A stretch of DNA of 64,000 bases from contig VZRG01002327.1 of assembly GCA_013397435.1 (NCBI GenBank), positions 1-64,000 of the forward strand, read 5' to 3'. Of the stretch, positions 1 through 14,300 are shown one piece after another; the stretch's first letter is position 1; every line of letters begins with the position of its first letter. Made by a program: the position numbers and the translations under genes. This stretch comes from Erythrocercus mccallii. Lineage: Eukaryota; Chordata; Aves; Passeriformes; Dicruridae. The notes beneath the pieces were generated by a model. That model saw only the letters and a program-made list of their open reading frames with translations. It did no database searches and had not been told where the DNA came from.

Positions 1-2111
1 TGAGGAATGTGAGGCACTTTCCCCTTTCCTCTGTCCATGGATTGAGGCTCTGCTGGAAACCTGGGCTCCACAGGAAAGCTCATCCCTGCCTGGAGAAGCT
101 GGCAGGCTCAGAAGGATTCCCAGTTTGCTTTCTCCAGCTGCTGGCACAGAGGGGCAAAACACTAATTCAGAGATGGAGACCCACAAGTCCTCAGTGCAAA
201 CCCAAGCAAACCCACACTCCTCATGGCCAAATAGCATGGGAACAAGAGTTGAAATCTCACCTCCCTTCCCAATCAAGGGCTCTGCCTAGGCATCCTATAA
301 ATCCAGCCTCTGATCTGCAGGAGAGAAACCTCCTGCAGTGCCAGTGACCTTCATCACTACAAGTGCTCATGAAGAACTCTCAGATGCATCCTTCTCCTCC
401 ACTGAAACCCTTCAGTTTTGCTATATATTTCCATGCTGTATTTAATCAGCTGCTCTCAGTGCTTTGCAGACTCTTTGGTCTTAGCTTGGGATCCCAGATT
501 ACAGATTCCCAGATTCCTGACACCAAATCTGTGCATTGTACCTGCAGCTGAAGTGGGAGAACCCTTGCATTTTTTAATCTGAAATCTCTTCACAGCCACT
601 GGTTTTCCTTGGTATCGTGCCCGATATATAACAGTTCCACTTCCACCCTGGCCAAGAACGTTGTTTTCATTTTCACTGCATTCCAGTTTGCTATTTTCCA
701 GGAACAGTCTGCCAAACAGAAATTGGGGGTTTTTAATTAAAATTTCAAAGACATTGTAAATTCATGTTTTTAATGTAATTTCCATTTTCACAAATGCCTA
801 ATAGGTTCTTGCCTTATCTACCAAGAGGACTGGATCACCTAAACTACCTTGGTCATCTCAGTGCTTTCCACACTGGCTCACACTGTAAAACAGATTTCTC
901 ACAGAAAAAAGTAATTTGAGCACAGAAGCACAAATGGCTTTTTACTAATTTATCCCACAAGAATCAAACAGATCTGGAAGGCACATAAGCTCCTTTTCCA
1001 AGCAGATGACACAGGTACTGATACTTGTGCTATTTATCAGTATTAACGATTTCATTTGCTTCATTTACCTCCTGTTCCTCTTTTTTCCACCAAGGCAGGA
1101 CAGGATGTTTATGAACAGCTCCACACTCTTAAACCTGATTATTCAAATCAGCTTAGTGTTCCCAGGCTGCAATTCATCATTTCCCCACTCTCCCAGAGAC
1201 TACTTTTACAGCTGTTCACACTTCAAACATCTCCACTCCCCTAGCACCCGCCAAATAAATCTGCAGGAGATAACAATGTGAGGAGGGTAGTGTGACAAGC
1301 TGATGGAGTGTTTGCCCAGAAAAATGACCCCAACAAAGCAAGAGGGGCCAGTGAGAGCACCGAGAGCTCTGACAGCAGCCAAGAGGACAGTCTGGTCTAG
1401 AGGTCTTGTGATTCTGCATTGGGCACTCAGAGGTCTGAGAGAGCAGGAGCCGAATGGGACATCGCTCTCCTGTCCTGCCTGCTCTCAGGTCTCCTGCTCT
1501 GCACACCAAGTAATAAGGGGTATAAGATTGAACCCATCTGGGAACACAGCTAAGCAGCTTAAAGGTTTGGAAGAGCTCCTTCAGCTGTTCAGGGCTGCCA
1601 CACACCCAACACATCCAGCAGCCCTCAGCTGTGCAGGAGCCCCAGCTCAGTGTGAATCCTGTGGTGTCCATAAAATCACTCACCTACAGACCCTTGCAAA
1701 ATTAAGGCCATTTCAGTGCCAATCTTACGATGCAGCAACCCTTCCTTTTTGTTTTACCACATTAAAATCTCCTTTTGTGGGATCCCAGAAAGGCTCCAAC
1801 TACAGAAAGTCCTGGCCAGAGTTCTGGGCAATGCAGGACAGCTGTGGCTTTAAAAAGGGACTTTCACATTGCACCACAGTGATCTCAAAGAACCCCTGGT
1901 GAGATGACTCGGTCAGCACACAGCTATTGTCTAAGCAAGCTGCTGAACACCAGGGGTGCAGTTCAGGATGAATTGCCAGAGCATGGATTGAGAGCAGATG
2001 GATTTGTTTCCTGTGGTCAGTACATCCCTCTGGCAGAGGCGACTTGGGAAAAGGACCCAACCAAATCACACCAGGTACACTGAAACTCAGTCAAAGGCCA
2101 TCACACGTTAC
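1..2111 (-). other. LRRK1: LRRK1 intron before the kinase-domain exons (partial)
   Basis: The donor of coding exon 23 is at 2,111-2,110, so the window's left end is intron on the gene strand. I searched it for kinase-domain motifs, such as the glycine loop and HRD/DFG-type stretches, and found none. The 199-codon plus-strand frame (1,303-1,902) has no family resemblance. Confidence 0.8.
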
Positions 2112-2361
2112 CTGGCGGGAAAATCAGTCATGAAAAGCTCTGGGACCAGCTCTTGGAGAGACACGGGGATGTCAGGGTGGTTAGGACACGTGATGTAGTC
2201 CAGCTCGATGGCAGTCAGGACACAATCCTCCATGTTGAAGTACTGCGCGTCCTCTGCCCTCTCGCCGCCCTCGCCCTGCTCCGTCCTGGCAGCTGCACAG
2301 ATGTGGCAGGGCACATACTGCTCCATCAGCAAGGTGCCATCACTCTCTGTGGCTGTGAGGG
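2112..2361 (-). CDS. LRRK1: LRRK1 coding exon 23 (linker before the kinase, residues 1137-1219)
   Basis: The exon encodes LTATESDGTLLMEQYVPCHI, a glutamate-rich variable stretch (TEQGEGGERAEDAQYF), then MEDCVLTAIELDYITCPNHP and LQELVPELFMTDFPA. In human LRRK1 the protein kinase domain follows shortly after this segment. The exon is 250 bp, with acceptor TTTGAAG and donor GTAACG, leaving in phase 2. No further LRRK1 exon was seen between here and position 1, so the kinase-domain exons lie outside the window. Confidence 0.97.
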
Positions 2362-5300
2362 CTTCAAAGAGAGCAAACAAACAGGGAACAACGTCATTCA
2401 CACCGGCTGAGAAGGAATAACAGCTCCGAGGGCATTCCAATGTCCGTAGCACGACCTGGATCTGCTGGCTGGAAATGGTCACGCTCACACAGCAGCACTT
2501 TGCTGCAGGGTGTTGACTGGAATAGAAAGCAGCTTTGCAAAGTATACAGGGACAGTGCTGGGGAGAGAGGATTGTGGCTATAACCCAACACTCACGTTCC
2601 TCTGGTCACAGGTAATGCACAGGCTTGCGAGGCAACTGTACTCAGGACCAGCAAAAATTAGAAGGATGTGAATAAAGCTTTGGAGAGACCCTTCTACTTG
2701 CTGGGTATCTCTGCCTCTTCCCAGACTGCAAACTGCCAGATGGCTTGAGGTGGGAATGGGGCTGGGAGCAGACTGGCAGGCACAGCACACTGAGCTCAGG
2801 CTCAGCACTCACCTGCAGCACCCAGGCTGGGAACACAGGTCCTCACAGGGCTCCCTCACAGGCAACATGTTCAGCCCCTCCAGGGGAAACAGCCCTTGGG
2901 AGGTTCACACCTCTCCCATAACTACAGAGAGATTTTGTGGTGAGAGGCTCTGTTAAATGCCCACAATTAGTCAGGGTGAACACAGGCTGCAGCCTTTGAA
3001 GTCATGGCTCTTCTCAAGCTTCACTGATTAACTTTAGCATTATTTTAATCCAAAGGCAAATAAAATGTTCTTTTAACTTCAGAACATGTAGAACGTGAGT
3101 ATGTGAGAGTACACCACTGTTTCCTCCACAGAGCCTCCAATTAAGAGACTTTGGCACTGCTTTCTAGACCAGGGTAGGATGACAAAGAGCACTTCAGATT
3201 TTGTTTTGGTTTCAAGTGAAGTGTATTGGGGTTGCAAACAGCCCGCTGGGTAGCAGCAGGATCTCTGCTGAGCACAGGAAAAGCAGCTGCAGGAGTCAAG
3301 GAAGTTACCTTGGCATGCAGTCCTTGGTACCATATTCACTCATAGCTCTCACATCAGGATTTTGTAACTCACAGAAAGTTAGAAATGATGGGCAAATCCT
3401 CATCCCAGCTGATGCCAAAATGTGTTCAAGGGACAGCACCAAGCAGTTTGGGCTAAATCCTGCCCCTGCTACGAGCACTGGACAAGTCTATTGAACAGGT
3501 TCTGTTTGAACTGCAGTGTTTCACCTGTGCTGCTGGGACAGACAGACTGGAAGAAACAACGTCTAGACCAAAGGGTGTTGGCAACTAATCTTGATCTGTC
3601 TGCAGTTTTATTAGTTTTTATCAAATGTTATTGGCTTGAGACTGTCAGAGCCTGAGGGGTCTTCAATTAACACACAATGCTGTGCACCTGGAGAGCTCTG
3701 TCAAAGAACCCTCTGTTGAAAAGATGTAACACTGCACAGAAAATTACAGTTGTTCTCTTACCAGGGAACCACTGGTCTATCAAAGAGTTGACATGATCCG
3801 TGATGAATGCCATGGCTGAAAAGTCTCTCACTTCTGACTGGGAAATTATTTTAATTCCACCACTTTTTTTCTTTTTCCAGTTCACATCAGAAGACTCAAC
3901 ACTGTGTGTGAAAGCCAAAAGACAGACCTGTGAAGCTTTTCTGAAGTATCAGTGTCAACAAACTTTTCTTCTGGCAGGAAACCTGAGTTACATAATAACA
4001 CACAGTTCATGAGTCACCAGAAACACAAAGCAATCTAGCTTCGAGGGTGATTTTCAACTCAGTCTGTTCTGAAAATGACTTTCAGAAGAGAATTCTTGCA
4101 CAGAAATGCCAGTTCCTCACAAAGGGTAAGTGCTATAGAAGGTTAGGCCTAGGGAGAACTGTGGCTTAAGCAAGCTGAGTATGATGGAGAGTTTTGACAG
4201 AAATGCCCTATACAGAATGCTGGAAGACTGGGAGTTGTAAACTCAGTAATAAAATTCCAGTGGAATAATAATGATATTTCCAGAAACGGTTAGGAAAAGT
4301 TTATGAACATACTTTTTGCACAATTCCCATGAAAGTGTAACTCCCTGAAATACATGGGGAGGTAATAGCATGACCACTACCACGGTCCAGAATTCAGGAT
4401 TCCAGCCTGTGGTTTGCAGTGTCTGAGTTCAAATCTCTACTGAGCTTGGAAACTTGGGAATGTCACTGTTTCCTTCTGGCCTCCAACCATGCAACAACAG
4501 CAATGGTTCCTCCCTGTATTGCCAGGGACTGAAGGAGCAAAAGTCCTAAATGTCTGCATTTGTGAAACAACATGGACAGGTTTTCCCCAGGCTTGCAGCC
4601 AGCAGACATTCTGCCTTGGCCAGGTTGAGGCACTTGTCCACAGTTCCTACTGTACAGAAGCACCTCCATTGACCTGGATTACTGCCACGGAGTGGTGAAG
4701 TTTTAGGATTCAGTTCAGGATTTTAGGAAAATTCACTGAGGTAAGGAAATCTTTGCATGCCACAATGCACGATTTCAAGCAGCCAGAGCCCCGCTCTGAA
4801 TTTCACTTTCTATTCTCAGGCCTCTTTCAATTTGTGGCTGCAATAACAGATAAGGTTGATACATTCAGACCTCCTAAATAATCAGTTATTCATCATTTTA
4901 TCATCAGTTGTTACCAGATGAGTTACGTCCATTAGAAGAGCCTCCTCTTCTCCTGATGAGTGAGCACATAGCCTGGGTCAGGCCCATTCATCTCCATTCA
5001 GCTGATGTGTTTCATACACTCTATTAGTCCCCTGTCTCACATGCTGCATTATGAACACAAATTACCTAAGATAGCCTCCATCAAAGGTAACGAACAGACC
5101 TTCCTGCCAGTAAACAGTGTGAGTCCTTTTGACTCGGAATGTGCTGCAGCGGTTCCTTTGGGTGCCTGCGAAGCTGTAGATGGTCACCTTTTTGTTTCTT
5201 GTCTTGGTGTTCTTCTTGTTTTCAAAGAGCTGAAACGAGCAGAAAAGCATGAAAACCGTTAAACTGCTGAAGTTTCTCATAAGGATGTTTCAATCAAGCA

Positions 5301-8300
5301 AGAAGGTGATTTCTTTTTTTGGCTTTCACAGGTGCTGTTGTACCTTTTCCAGTAAAAGTGACTTGTGCTCATATAAAATTTTGCGATGGAATGGAAATAC
5401 ATGTGGTAAAATTGATTTTTCCACAGCGGAAATCTTTTTCGTGCCACTCAAAAAAGAACAATTTTGTATCAGTGCACAAAGCTAATTCTATAACTGTGAC
5501 ATTTGCCGTATTTATTCTGCATGCGCAAAAGTCTTATAAACCTAAAGTACTGAATGTTCTAGTGAATGATGAAGTCTGCCCTCAATGCAGAGAGTTAACT
5601 TTTCCACCTGTTTTAGTGGGAGGAAGATGGCTCTTCTCCAAGACGCTTCAAACCAGCTCTTAGAGCAAAATGTATTTCTGTTTTAAAACCAAGAAGTTAA
5701 TCTGCAGGACTCTGCTGTACTCACTGCTCCAACATTTATTTGCCTGCAGACAGGTCTGACGCCTGGCATCCTTTCCATTCCCTTCATGAGGAACTGGATG
5801 AAGCCCCTAGGAAAGGTGCTCTAGGATTATGTCGTGCCCAGGAGGATGTTAGCAAGGGGTTGCCAAGACAGCCCGTTAAAAGAGGTAAAGTTGTTACATG
5901 GTTTGAGAAGCCTGGAACACAGAGGAACTTCCAAAAACAGGTATCATGTTTTCCATGTTCTGTACATCACTGACAGACCACAGTTTAGTGGAGAGCTGTT
6001 AAGAAGACACTAGAGCAGTACTATAAATATTTCGCAGGTATTTACTAAAGTTTCAGATAGAAACTGCTGCAAACACATCTGCAACAACATCAAAATTAAC
6101 TCGGCTCTCAGAACCTTGCAAACACTACTTTAATGTCATTCATAGCACTTGCACTAACGGGGTGCCTCATGAAGGCAACAGTCCTGTAATTTTCTTCCCA
6201 TTTAAACCCATAGAGATTCAGATATCTGGCTTTGCTGGAGCTATTCCAGATCTCCTCTGGCAAAGCCGTGAGGGAGTCTGGCCTGGTGGAATGGTCATGG
6301 ACAAGAGCCGCAGGCAGAACTCCAATTACTTGTAATTGGAAGATGCTGGAGGAACTGAGACCTTCCAGGGGATCACGTTATAAAGAGGCTGTGGAGAACT
6401 CAGATTTTCTCCCCCAGTGCCAATTTGTTGCTCTCAATGACACCTCCTGTAAAAACAGCATCAGATTTTCAGCACAGATCTTCGTCTCTCCCTGTTTACT
6501 CAAACAATGTTACTGAAGTCTGTGACAGAAGCGAGCGGGATGTGAAGAGACATCCCACTTACACTGAACCACTTCAGCTGTCTGCCTTTGTTTGCAGACA
6601 GACACAGTAACCTACCTGGAGGTCCATCTCTGCCAGGCTAATTAACATCCGGGCTATGAACCTTTGCCAAAAGCCAACGGGGACAAAACTCATCTTGAAG
6701 ACCCTCTGGACCGTGTTTGTGGTCTGGTGGCAGAGCCCGTGGATATCTAACGCTGGCTTGGTAGGAAGCAGATGAGGGAGGAGGTAGCTGAAACACATCA
6801 AGTTCAACAGCTCAGATTTTAGCTACAGCTTTTAACAGTGAGTACATTGTTACCAGATAATAGGGCGATTCAGGCTCCAAAGAGATTTTTAATGGCACAG
6901 CCTACTGCATATAAAAAAGCCTTTAGACTAAAGCGCTGCAGCAATACGTGGAGAAATTAATTTACACTATGGAAGCAAGCAGAGGCAAAACAGACATTAC
7001 ATAATTCAGCCAGGGCTATTGGAAAGGGCTAAAATTGATGTAATGAGCATTTGTGTACTCACAAATTAAACGCATTAAAATATAAGAGCCATTAGAACAG
7101 CTGTGATGTCGGGACTCATTTTTTTGGTACTGCTCTGCCCTGGTAGTAAGCAGGGAATTACAGCTGTGGAACAGGAGATCAGTGCAAAAACAGCAGCTCA
7201 GGTTCTGTAAGCCCAGAAGGGGGGGAAAGCCTGCAGTCCAGGCTGCAGGGACTGGGCTGCTCTGCCTCAACCCAGCCCCAGAATGAGAGCACCTCATGGG
7301 TCAGCAAGACAGGGATTCCTGCTGCTCCATCCTGCAGCTGGTGGATCCCTGTCACACCCCTGACAAACCTCTAAAGCAAGAGCTCACTTTGCCAGGCTGT
7401 TGCCAGCAGAGAATTCACCCGTCTAGCTCAGGTTCCTCTGCAATCAGATTATTAAATACTTTGCCCAAGTGTGAAGGAGACTTGACCAGTCAGCAGTAAC
7501 CGAGTTATGCTGCAGTAGGGGACCACAACATTTTCCAATTATTTGCAGATCTCCCAGTAAGCCCAGAATATTCATTTGTCCTGATCTTTCATATTTAGGA
7601 AGTTAAACGCCCTGGAACACTGCAGCTGTTTTGAAAACCATGAGCTTATGGCTTTCAATACTTGCCAGTGAATCTCTTGTCAGTGTTACTCTTCTGTACC
7701 AAATACATCCCAGGATGCCTGTACAATCTAAAATGTTATTTGCTTATAAGCAGACACACTGCTGTTTTATCAGTGTTGAGCCTGAGAAAATGTGTTGGCA
7801 TCTGGGGCTCATCGTTGACGGGCACAATGACAGCAACAAGGCATGTGGCCAAGAGACCTGACCAAAATAACACTGGCAGGGACTAGACACAACCAGAACT
7901 AATGCTGGGTCAGAATCCACTGCTTTAAAGCCTCTCATGTTTTCTCTCTAGCAGCTGCAGAATTCTGTAAAATCTGAAATATCAGCTCAGAAAACACAGC
8001 CATCATTAGACAACAGCTCTCTCCATATGTTACACGTGATGACATATTACATGATCAAATTATCTGTTCCACGAAACATCTTTGGAATGTAAAACTGGCA
8101 AAAGTTTCAATTATAAATTGCAATAAGAATGGTCACGCTTTTAACTTTATTTTAAGAAGTAGAACACAGCTAAGTTACATGCACCTTAGGCAGAAAAGTG
8201 CAGTGCAACAAACTAAACTAACTTCTCGCTCTATAAAAGTAGTGGATGCATCATTAGACAGCCAATAAATTTTCCCCAGCACATCCAAGAAAAGGTCTAG

Positions 8301-11300
8301 AAGTGTAAGAAGGGCCAGTGAGGCCCTTCTGGGCCACACTATCTAGTGGATTATAACACAGATGGTGATTCGAAGCTCCTGAACAACAGCCAATGCAAAT
8401 TTTGAAAATATGTGAAACATGCCCCCATCCACCCTTTCAGAACAGAAACTGGCAGCTGCTTTCTCTACTGACTGCACAGAAACCCTATCTGGCAATCTAG
8501 ACAATAATTGCAGCAGCACAGTAACAAATAACTGCTCTGTGTCTGGCTAGTACATTAAATTAATCCAACCTGCTATAGCTACAGCCCGTCAGTGGGAAGA
8601 ATATTCTGCTAATGTGGCTTGGACCGCTCAGAAAAACATTGGGCAGGCCACGAAAAAGCAGTTTCCTTGTTCCCGAGGCACAGACAATGTAATTGCCTTG
8701 GTGAAAAATGGCAGATAGTGACAAGGAGTCCAAAAGGCATTTTGGACTGAGCAGAAACATTGCTGCTTTATCTGTGTTAAGCCTGAGAAAATTTGTTGGC
8801 ATCCGGGACTGGATAAGTGACAGGCATAATGACAGCACAGAGAATGCTGCACTTGTGCTGGCATTCAGAGCTCCCGAGAGGCTCAGGGCGATGCAGCCGC
8901 GCTGTCCTGCAAGGGCAAGGAAGTGAAATGCAAATGCCACATCAAAAGTGCAACACAGCTCTGGTCTCACCGCTAGCCCAACAACAGGCTGTCGCCAAGC
9001 AGATGGGAGAGAGAAAAATCGCAGGGAACTCTGCCCAGAGGAAAAGGGGTTGGGGGGCAGAGGGGAGGAGGACTCATTAACATTTAAAGAGAATGAGGTT
9101 TCTTAGAGCATGTCTAGGAAAACTATTGATCAACACCTATTGAGGTTAAAAACCAAGTAAATCACGTTGCTGCTGCAGCTACACTTTCCTGATTTCACCA
9201 GGAATAAAATGCTGCTGCTTTCAGAGCTGACACAATTATTGATTACCCAAAGTTTTCTGCCACACTGAAGTGAGGATCTTTCACTGGAAGCAGATGATTC
9301 CAGCCCATCTATATTTCAGGCCTGGCAGCCGTGGCCTCACATCCTCTCTGGGCTGCAGCTGCTCCGGCTGAGCCCTTACAGCTTCCACCTGCTCGTGGCC
9401 ACATCCCCCGTGGTGTCACTGCCCCTCCGGGCTGGTGGCTGAGCCTGTCACCAGCCTCAATGCATCCAAAGAGTGCTCTGGGAAAGCTTTCACACGGGCT
9501 GGTTTGGCCCTGAGGATGCTCAGTTCAGGAAATACAGCCCAAATGGATGGGTGCCTCCCATGACACTGCTGAATGCTCTCAGATAGTTTCTCAACACAAG
9601 AACCCTGCCAAGACAACCACTTAGAGCTGCAAAGCCTGCTAATATCCACTGACTAAATGGCCATTTTTCTCCAGCCTGACTAAACCTCTCTAACTATCAA
9701 CATACCTGTTATTGGCCACAGGCAGGGCGATCTCAAACTTGGCCAAGAACTGGAAGTACTGCTCTTCGGTCTGCTCAGTGAAACCCGTCCCAACCAGCAG
9801 CATCCTGAGGTCCTCTGCTCTGATGACTCCATTCTTAGCTACAGACTTGGAGCTCTTGATGTTGAAAATCCTCTGCAGACACTCCGAGAGCCAGACGGGG
9901 TCAAGGAAGTAGAGGTTCCTCAGGCCGTGGCTCGTGTCTGGGAAGTGCAGTAGTGTCCCTGTTTCTATGAGAAAATTAATGGCTGCAAAAAAGTAAAGGA
10001 TTGGGGATTAGCAATAGAGCAGCATTAGGAGTCCACAGTGCAGAAGAGTAAGACTATGAGGCAGTTTGTGAAGTTCTATGCATTCCAGATACAGCCAGCA
10101 CGCAGCCAAGCCAAGAGAGTAACATCTATCTGAGGAGTGCTGCTATCTGACACTCCACTTGTAAAACTCACATCTCACTTCTTCACAGCCAGTATTTCTG
10201 TCCCCATGACACCTCCCCTTCACCCTCCTCCTGCCATCCTCACAGGGAAGGGCTCTCCCTGCCTCCTGCAGAGCAAGGCCCCCGTAAAGATCACAAGATT
10301 GGGGCCCTACAGAGAAGTCAGACTTGAAACTATGGCAACCCTCACTCTACACAAACTAGAAATGCAGTTCTCTGCAGATTAGAAATGAGACACAGCGTGT
10401 CAAAAAAAAAAAAAAAGAAAAGAAATCAGTAACCTCAGACCACTTTAGACACTTCCCAGTCCTGTCCCCACTAATTTTATATCTTACCAATTTCCAAAGT
10501 GACCTCTATACTGGTGCAATTTGTATTTACTGTTTGAGGAATATTTCAATTGGACATACATATCAATTTCCAAGAAATTACTGCTCTGACCTACCAGTTT
10601 GCAAGTCTTCATAGTCTTTGATGTCATTTCCAGGTGTTTGCTCAATCATCAGCTCTATTTGTCTGTCTGTTAAATACTGCACATCATCATTTTGACTTCT
10701 TCTATGCTGTTCTGCAAGGACAGCTTCTTGAAGGCTGAGGTAACTCCTTGGTATCTGCAAAGCATGTGTGAAAACCAGCAGGATCAGTATCAGCCAGCAA
10801 GGGATGGACTGGCTGCCATCTTCCTTTGACAGGGATCTTTTAATGCTGTCTTTTCCCAAAGCCAGATTGTCACCTTAAATAATCACATAGCTCCTGCATC
10901 AACTCCTTTCTCCATCAATAACTCCTGAAGTTCACCTCCCAAGCCGCCCAGAAGCCCTGCTTTGGTAAGGATCACCAAGACAGCCCAGTTCTCACCAATC
11001 TCCCTGCAAGTTTCTGGGAGCAAATGGAGCTGCCGACATCCTTCATGTTGCAAGTGACATGAAAAATCAGCTGCCGCAGTCCCTCGAGGCCTTCCAGAGT
11101 CTTACAAGAGAGCTCACTGCAAAAGTCATGCAAGGGGGAAGGTTATCAAACCTTATCAGCACACTGGCTTCCTTTCCAGGCTCACTTTCCCTTATCACTG
11201 AGTTTAAATTTCCTGTGTCAGCTGAATGGGAGGAAGGCTGTCAGGGAGTATTTTTAGAATACTTTGGAGAAAACACGGAGTCGCCTGGAAAAGATTTATT

Positions 11301-14300
11301 AGGCCACATCTGTATTAGTCCAACCTCTGCTCTGCCTGCTTCACTGACTGCACTGCTGTCCCCTGTGCACTGTGATGTCTGGGGACATCTCTGGCAGCCT
11401 GAACAAAGTCATCCCCTTCTGTCCCTGCAGAGCCACACACATCCTGGAAGGGGCTGCAGGGAGGAGGAAAACTCTGTGCCCCAGCAGCCTCTGGAGACAA
11501 GTCCAGTCCTCCCTGCCTCAGATCAAAGAGGAAGGATGATGACTACCAGACACCTTTTCCCACCCTCATTCCGGTCCTTGATCAGCTGGATCCTGCAATC
11601 TGGGAATTGATGCTTAGATCCTAAAAGCTGGCCTTCATTATCTCTTTAACAGCTAAAAACCTGCTCTCTTCAACTCCTTCTAGTTTTAATCTTTTTGTGG
11701 GCTGGATAAGAACAGTTCTATTTCACTTTCCTCAACAAACGGTCTTTCTAACTGATCCTACACATGTTCCCACAGCAGACAGAAAATCCTTCTCTAACGA
11801 AATATGCTTTATCTTAAACCTCAGCCCTCTGTGGCACTGGGAAATGTGCAACTCACTGGGATGCTGGATGACCCTGACCACGGATGGAAACACCCAGGGT
11901 CACCCACACAAGGATTTCACACTCATCACACTCCTCCAGCCTCAGAGCTTAATACCGTGCATATTCCAGGTGGATGATGGGGTGTGGAGAGGCACAGGAG
12001 GAAGAAGGTATGAAATCAGGCTGGGAAAAAATGCAAGGGGAAAGGAAGCTGAAGAGAAATGTTCAGGATGCCTGTCAGGGTGAAAGAAAGTCCCCTTGAG
12101 AAAGAATTATTGATGATGCTCTGAGATGATGGGGAAAGAGGCTTGAGGTGACACAAACACAAAAGTTTTCTCCTTCTCATGTTGAGTCTTTGAGGCTCAC
12201 AGTGGGTCCCTGGTGCTCCTTCTAACAGGGAAGAGCAGGCTGGCATGCCTGACACATCCTGGGATGCCTGACAGTGCCTGCAGAGCAGTGTGTGGGAGGT
12301 CGGCTGATGCCTTTGCCAGGCAGCAGATGGGAAGTGCTGGGGACATCACAGGGCCCTCACTTGCCAGCTGCCACCTGCTCCTGCCCCAGGGCAGAGGCAT
12401 TTTCACGTTGTTTGGTGCCAGCCTGCTGCATCCATGTTCAGCCCCTGGCTCACAGACAGCTTCATTCCCAGCCTGAGGAGCCTCCCCTTCCCGAGGGCAT
12501 TCTCTTGGAGTGGTGTCAGACTCTGTGGCCTGAGTGACACCCATCTCCCAGGCAGCCCCAGCCCTCTGCTGTGACACCTGGAGATGGATGGCACAGGTTT
12601 GGACTGCCAGGGGCTCAGGGGACTGACCCCTCCTTGCCCAGCTGACGGTGCCATGTGAGCCGTTCTCCCATGTCAGGTACCACCCACAGCCTCCCCTCAG
12701 CAAAGCCCCTGGCACCCACCCTGTGACAGTCACGCTCTCACAGCATTAATCAGGCAATCTGCACCTTCTCCCCTTGTGACTAATGTGTCACCATTAAACA
12801 GTGAGAAACCTGAGTGAAGAGGAGCAGTAAACAGGCTGGTCAAGGTCATGACTTTGGAGCTTCCAGCTCTCAGACTCATCATCAGCCCCCTGAGCAACAC
12901 TGACCTTCTCTCTCATTATAATACATTATCTCAGTCAAAAATAGATGAAATGCAATGCTGACGAGTCTCTAAATTGGTTCCGTTGCCAAGGAGATCAAGT
13001 ATCTCAAAATTGTTAAAAGTGTCATAAAATAAAGAGTGAGTGACTGAACTTCACAAAGGCACAAGTACTTACTGCAGGTGCTTGAAGGTGATATCTGGGA
13101 AGCCAGTTGCTCTGGATCCAGAGGGAGATCGACACAGAGCCAGGACATATGCCCTCAGGGTTGCTATCCTCTCCACACGGAATTTCGTTTCAATCAGATC
13201 AAGGTGTGTTCCTACCACCAACACCACCGAGTTTGGAGCCTTGGCCTGCAAGAGGAAACACTGACAGTGACCTCATCCAGGGGGATGACAGGTGAAAAGT
13301 GTAATATTTAAGAGAAGGGAGTCTGACATATTAATAAAATGGAATATATATATATTTATAAAATGAAGGCAACCTGTCGTGGTAGCTTGACAACACCTAC
13401 AAGTGATGTGGGTATTACAGAAGTTCTGCAGAGCATGGCTTAATCATTTGCTGCTACTGCAGAGCAGGAAACTGCCACTTTGGGTTTTTACATCAGGGTT
13501 TAACAAAGAGGGAGTTGCTGTGAGTTAGTGAAATAAAGGGAAGCATGTCTGCCCAGACAAAGTTCACTTAACCTACAGCAAGAAGATCTGACATGCTGAA
13601 AAAGGCTAGTTACAGTCTGGAATGGATACCTGAGGAAGTCACACAGACTTTTCACTGGACCAGTAATTTTCATAGGATCAGACCAGTAATTTCATGAAGA
13701 GATGAGATAAACTTCTAGAATCTCAATCTACTTAACCCTGAATCAGAGCAAAGGAATGGATTAGGTGACCTCGTGGTTTCTTCCAACCCTTCCATGACTG
13801 TATCACAGCCCTGGAATGTATCCAGATCTCAGGGAAAATGCTGCCAAATACAAAGGGATTGCACAGGCTTAAGCAGGGATCATTTACCCATCCAAATGAC
13901 TTTGACCAAGGAAGAATATTCAGAGGCATAAAGATTTCCTTCTTTGCAGGCAATCCATTTCCCTCCTATGATGCCCACTGTAATCTCCCAACCTGAGTGA
14001 CACCAAACAACCCCAGGAGTGGTGGCTGCACCAAACCACACCAAAGAGCCCCCCGGCCCAGTCTGCTGCTGCCTGGAGGCTCATGGAGAGCACAGGGTAG
14101 GATGGAGAGATGTTCCCCAGTGTGCTCTCCCAATACCCAGCAGCCTGCAGCTCACTGACTTCCTCAGCACAAGGGAGTATCTTGGAATTAACAGCGCTTG
14201 ATGGAGTTTTCACTCACCAGTTTGTCTTTCCAATTTCTGGTACCCCAGCCCACGTATTTCCAGTAAATTCCACAGGTTAGCCATCCAGTGTGTTTAAGAT

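Larger units (their letters stand above)
2362..6615 (-). other. LRRK1: LRRK1 introns around coding exons 21 and 22
   Basis: Apart from the two exons (3,762-3,901 and 5,066-5,229), this span is intron. I see no repeat I can name. A 114-codon plus-strand frame at 5,319-5,663 has unremarkable composition and no known motif. Confidence 0.75.
6788..9705 (-). other. LRRK1: LRRK1 intron between coding exons 19 and 20 (2.9 kb)
   Basis: It contains the two related ~90-bp repeats at 7,750-7,840 and 8,751-8,842 and an AT-rich, possibly conserved segment at about 6,940-7,110. No exon is seen. Confidence 0.8.

Noticed and set aside
1303..1902. 199-codon open frame on the plus strand
   Set aside because: It lies in an LRRK1 intron, has no recognisable domain and no splice or promoter context, and its composition is that of random intron sequence.
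1..2111. Possible LRRK1 kinase-domain exons at the left edge
   Set aside because: No glycine-loop, catalytic-loop or activation-segment motif was found in any minus-strand frame, so those exons must lie outside.
5319..5663. 114-codon plus-strand open frame in an intron
   Set aside because: No known motif or repeat-encoded protein is recognisable, and it has no supporting context.
11059..11610. 183-codon plus-strand open frame
   Set aside because: Its start lies antisense to LRRK1 coding exon 17, and the rest is intron.
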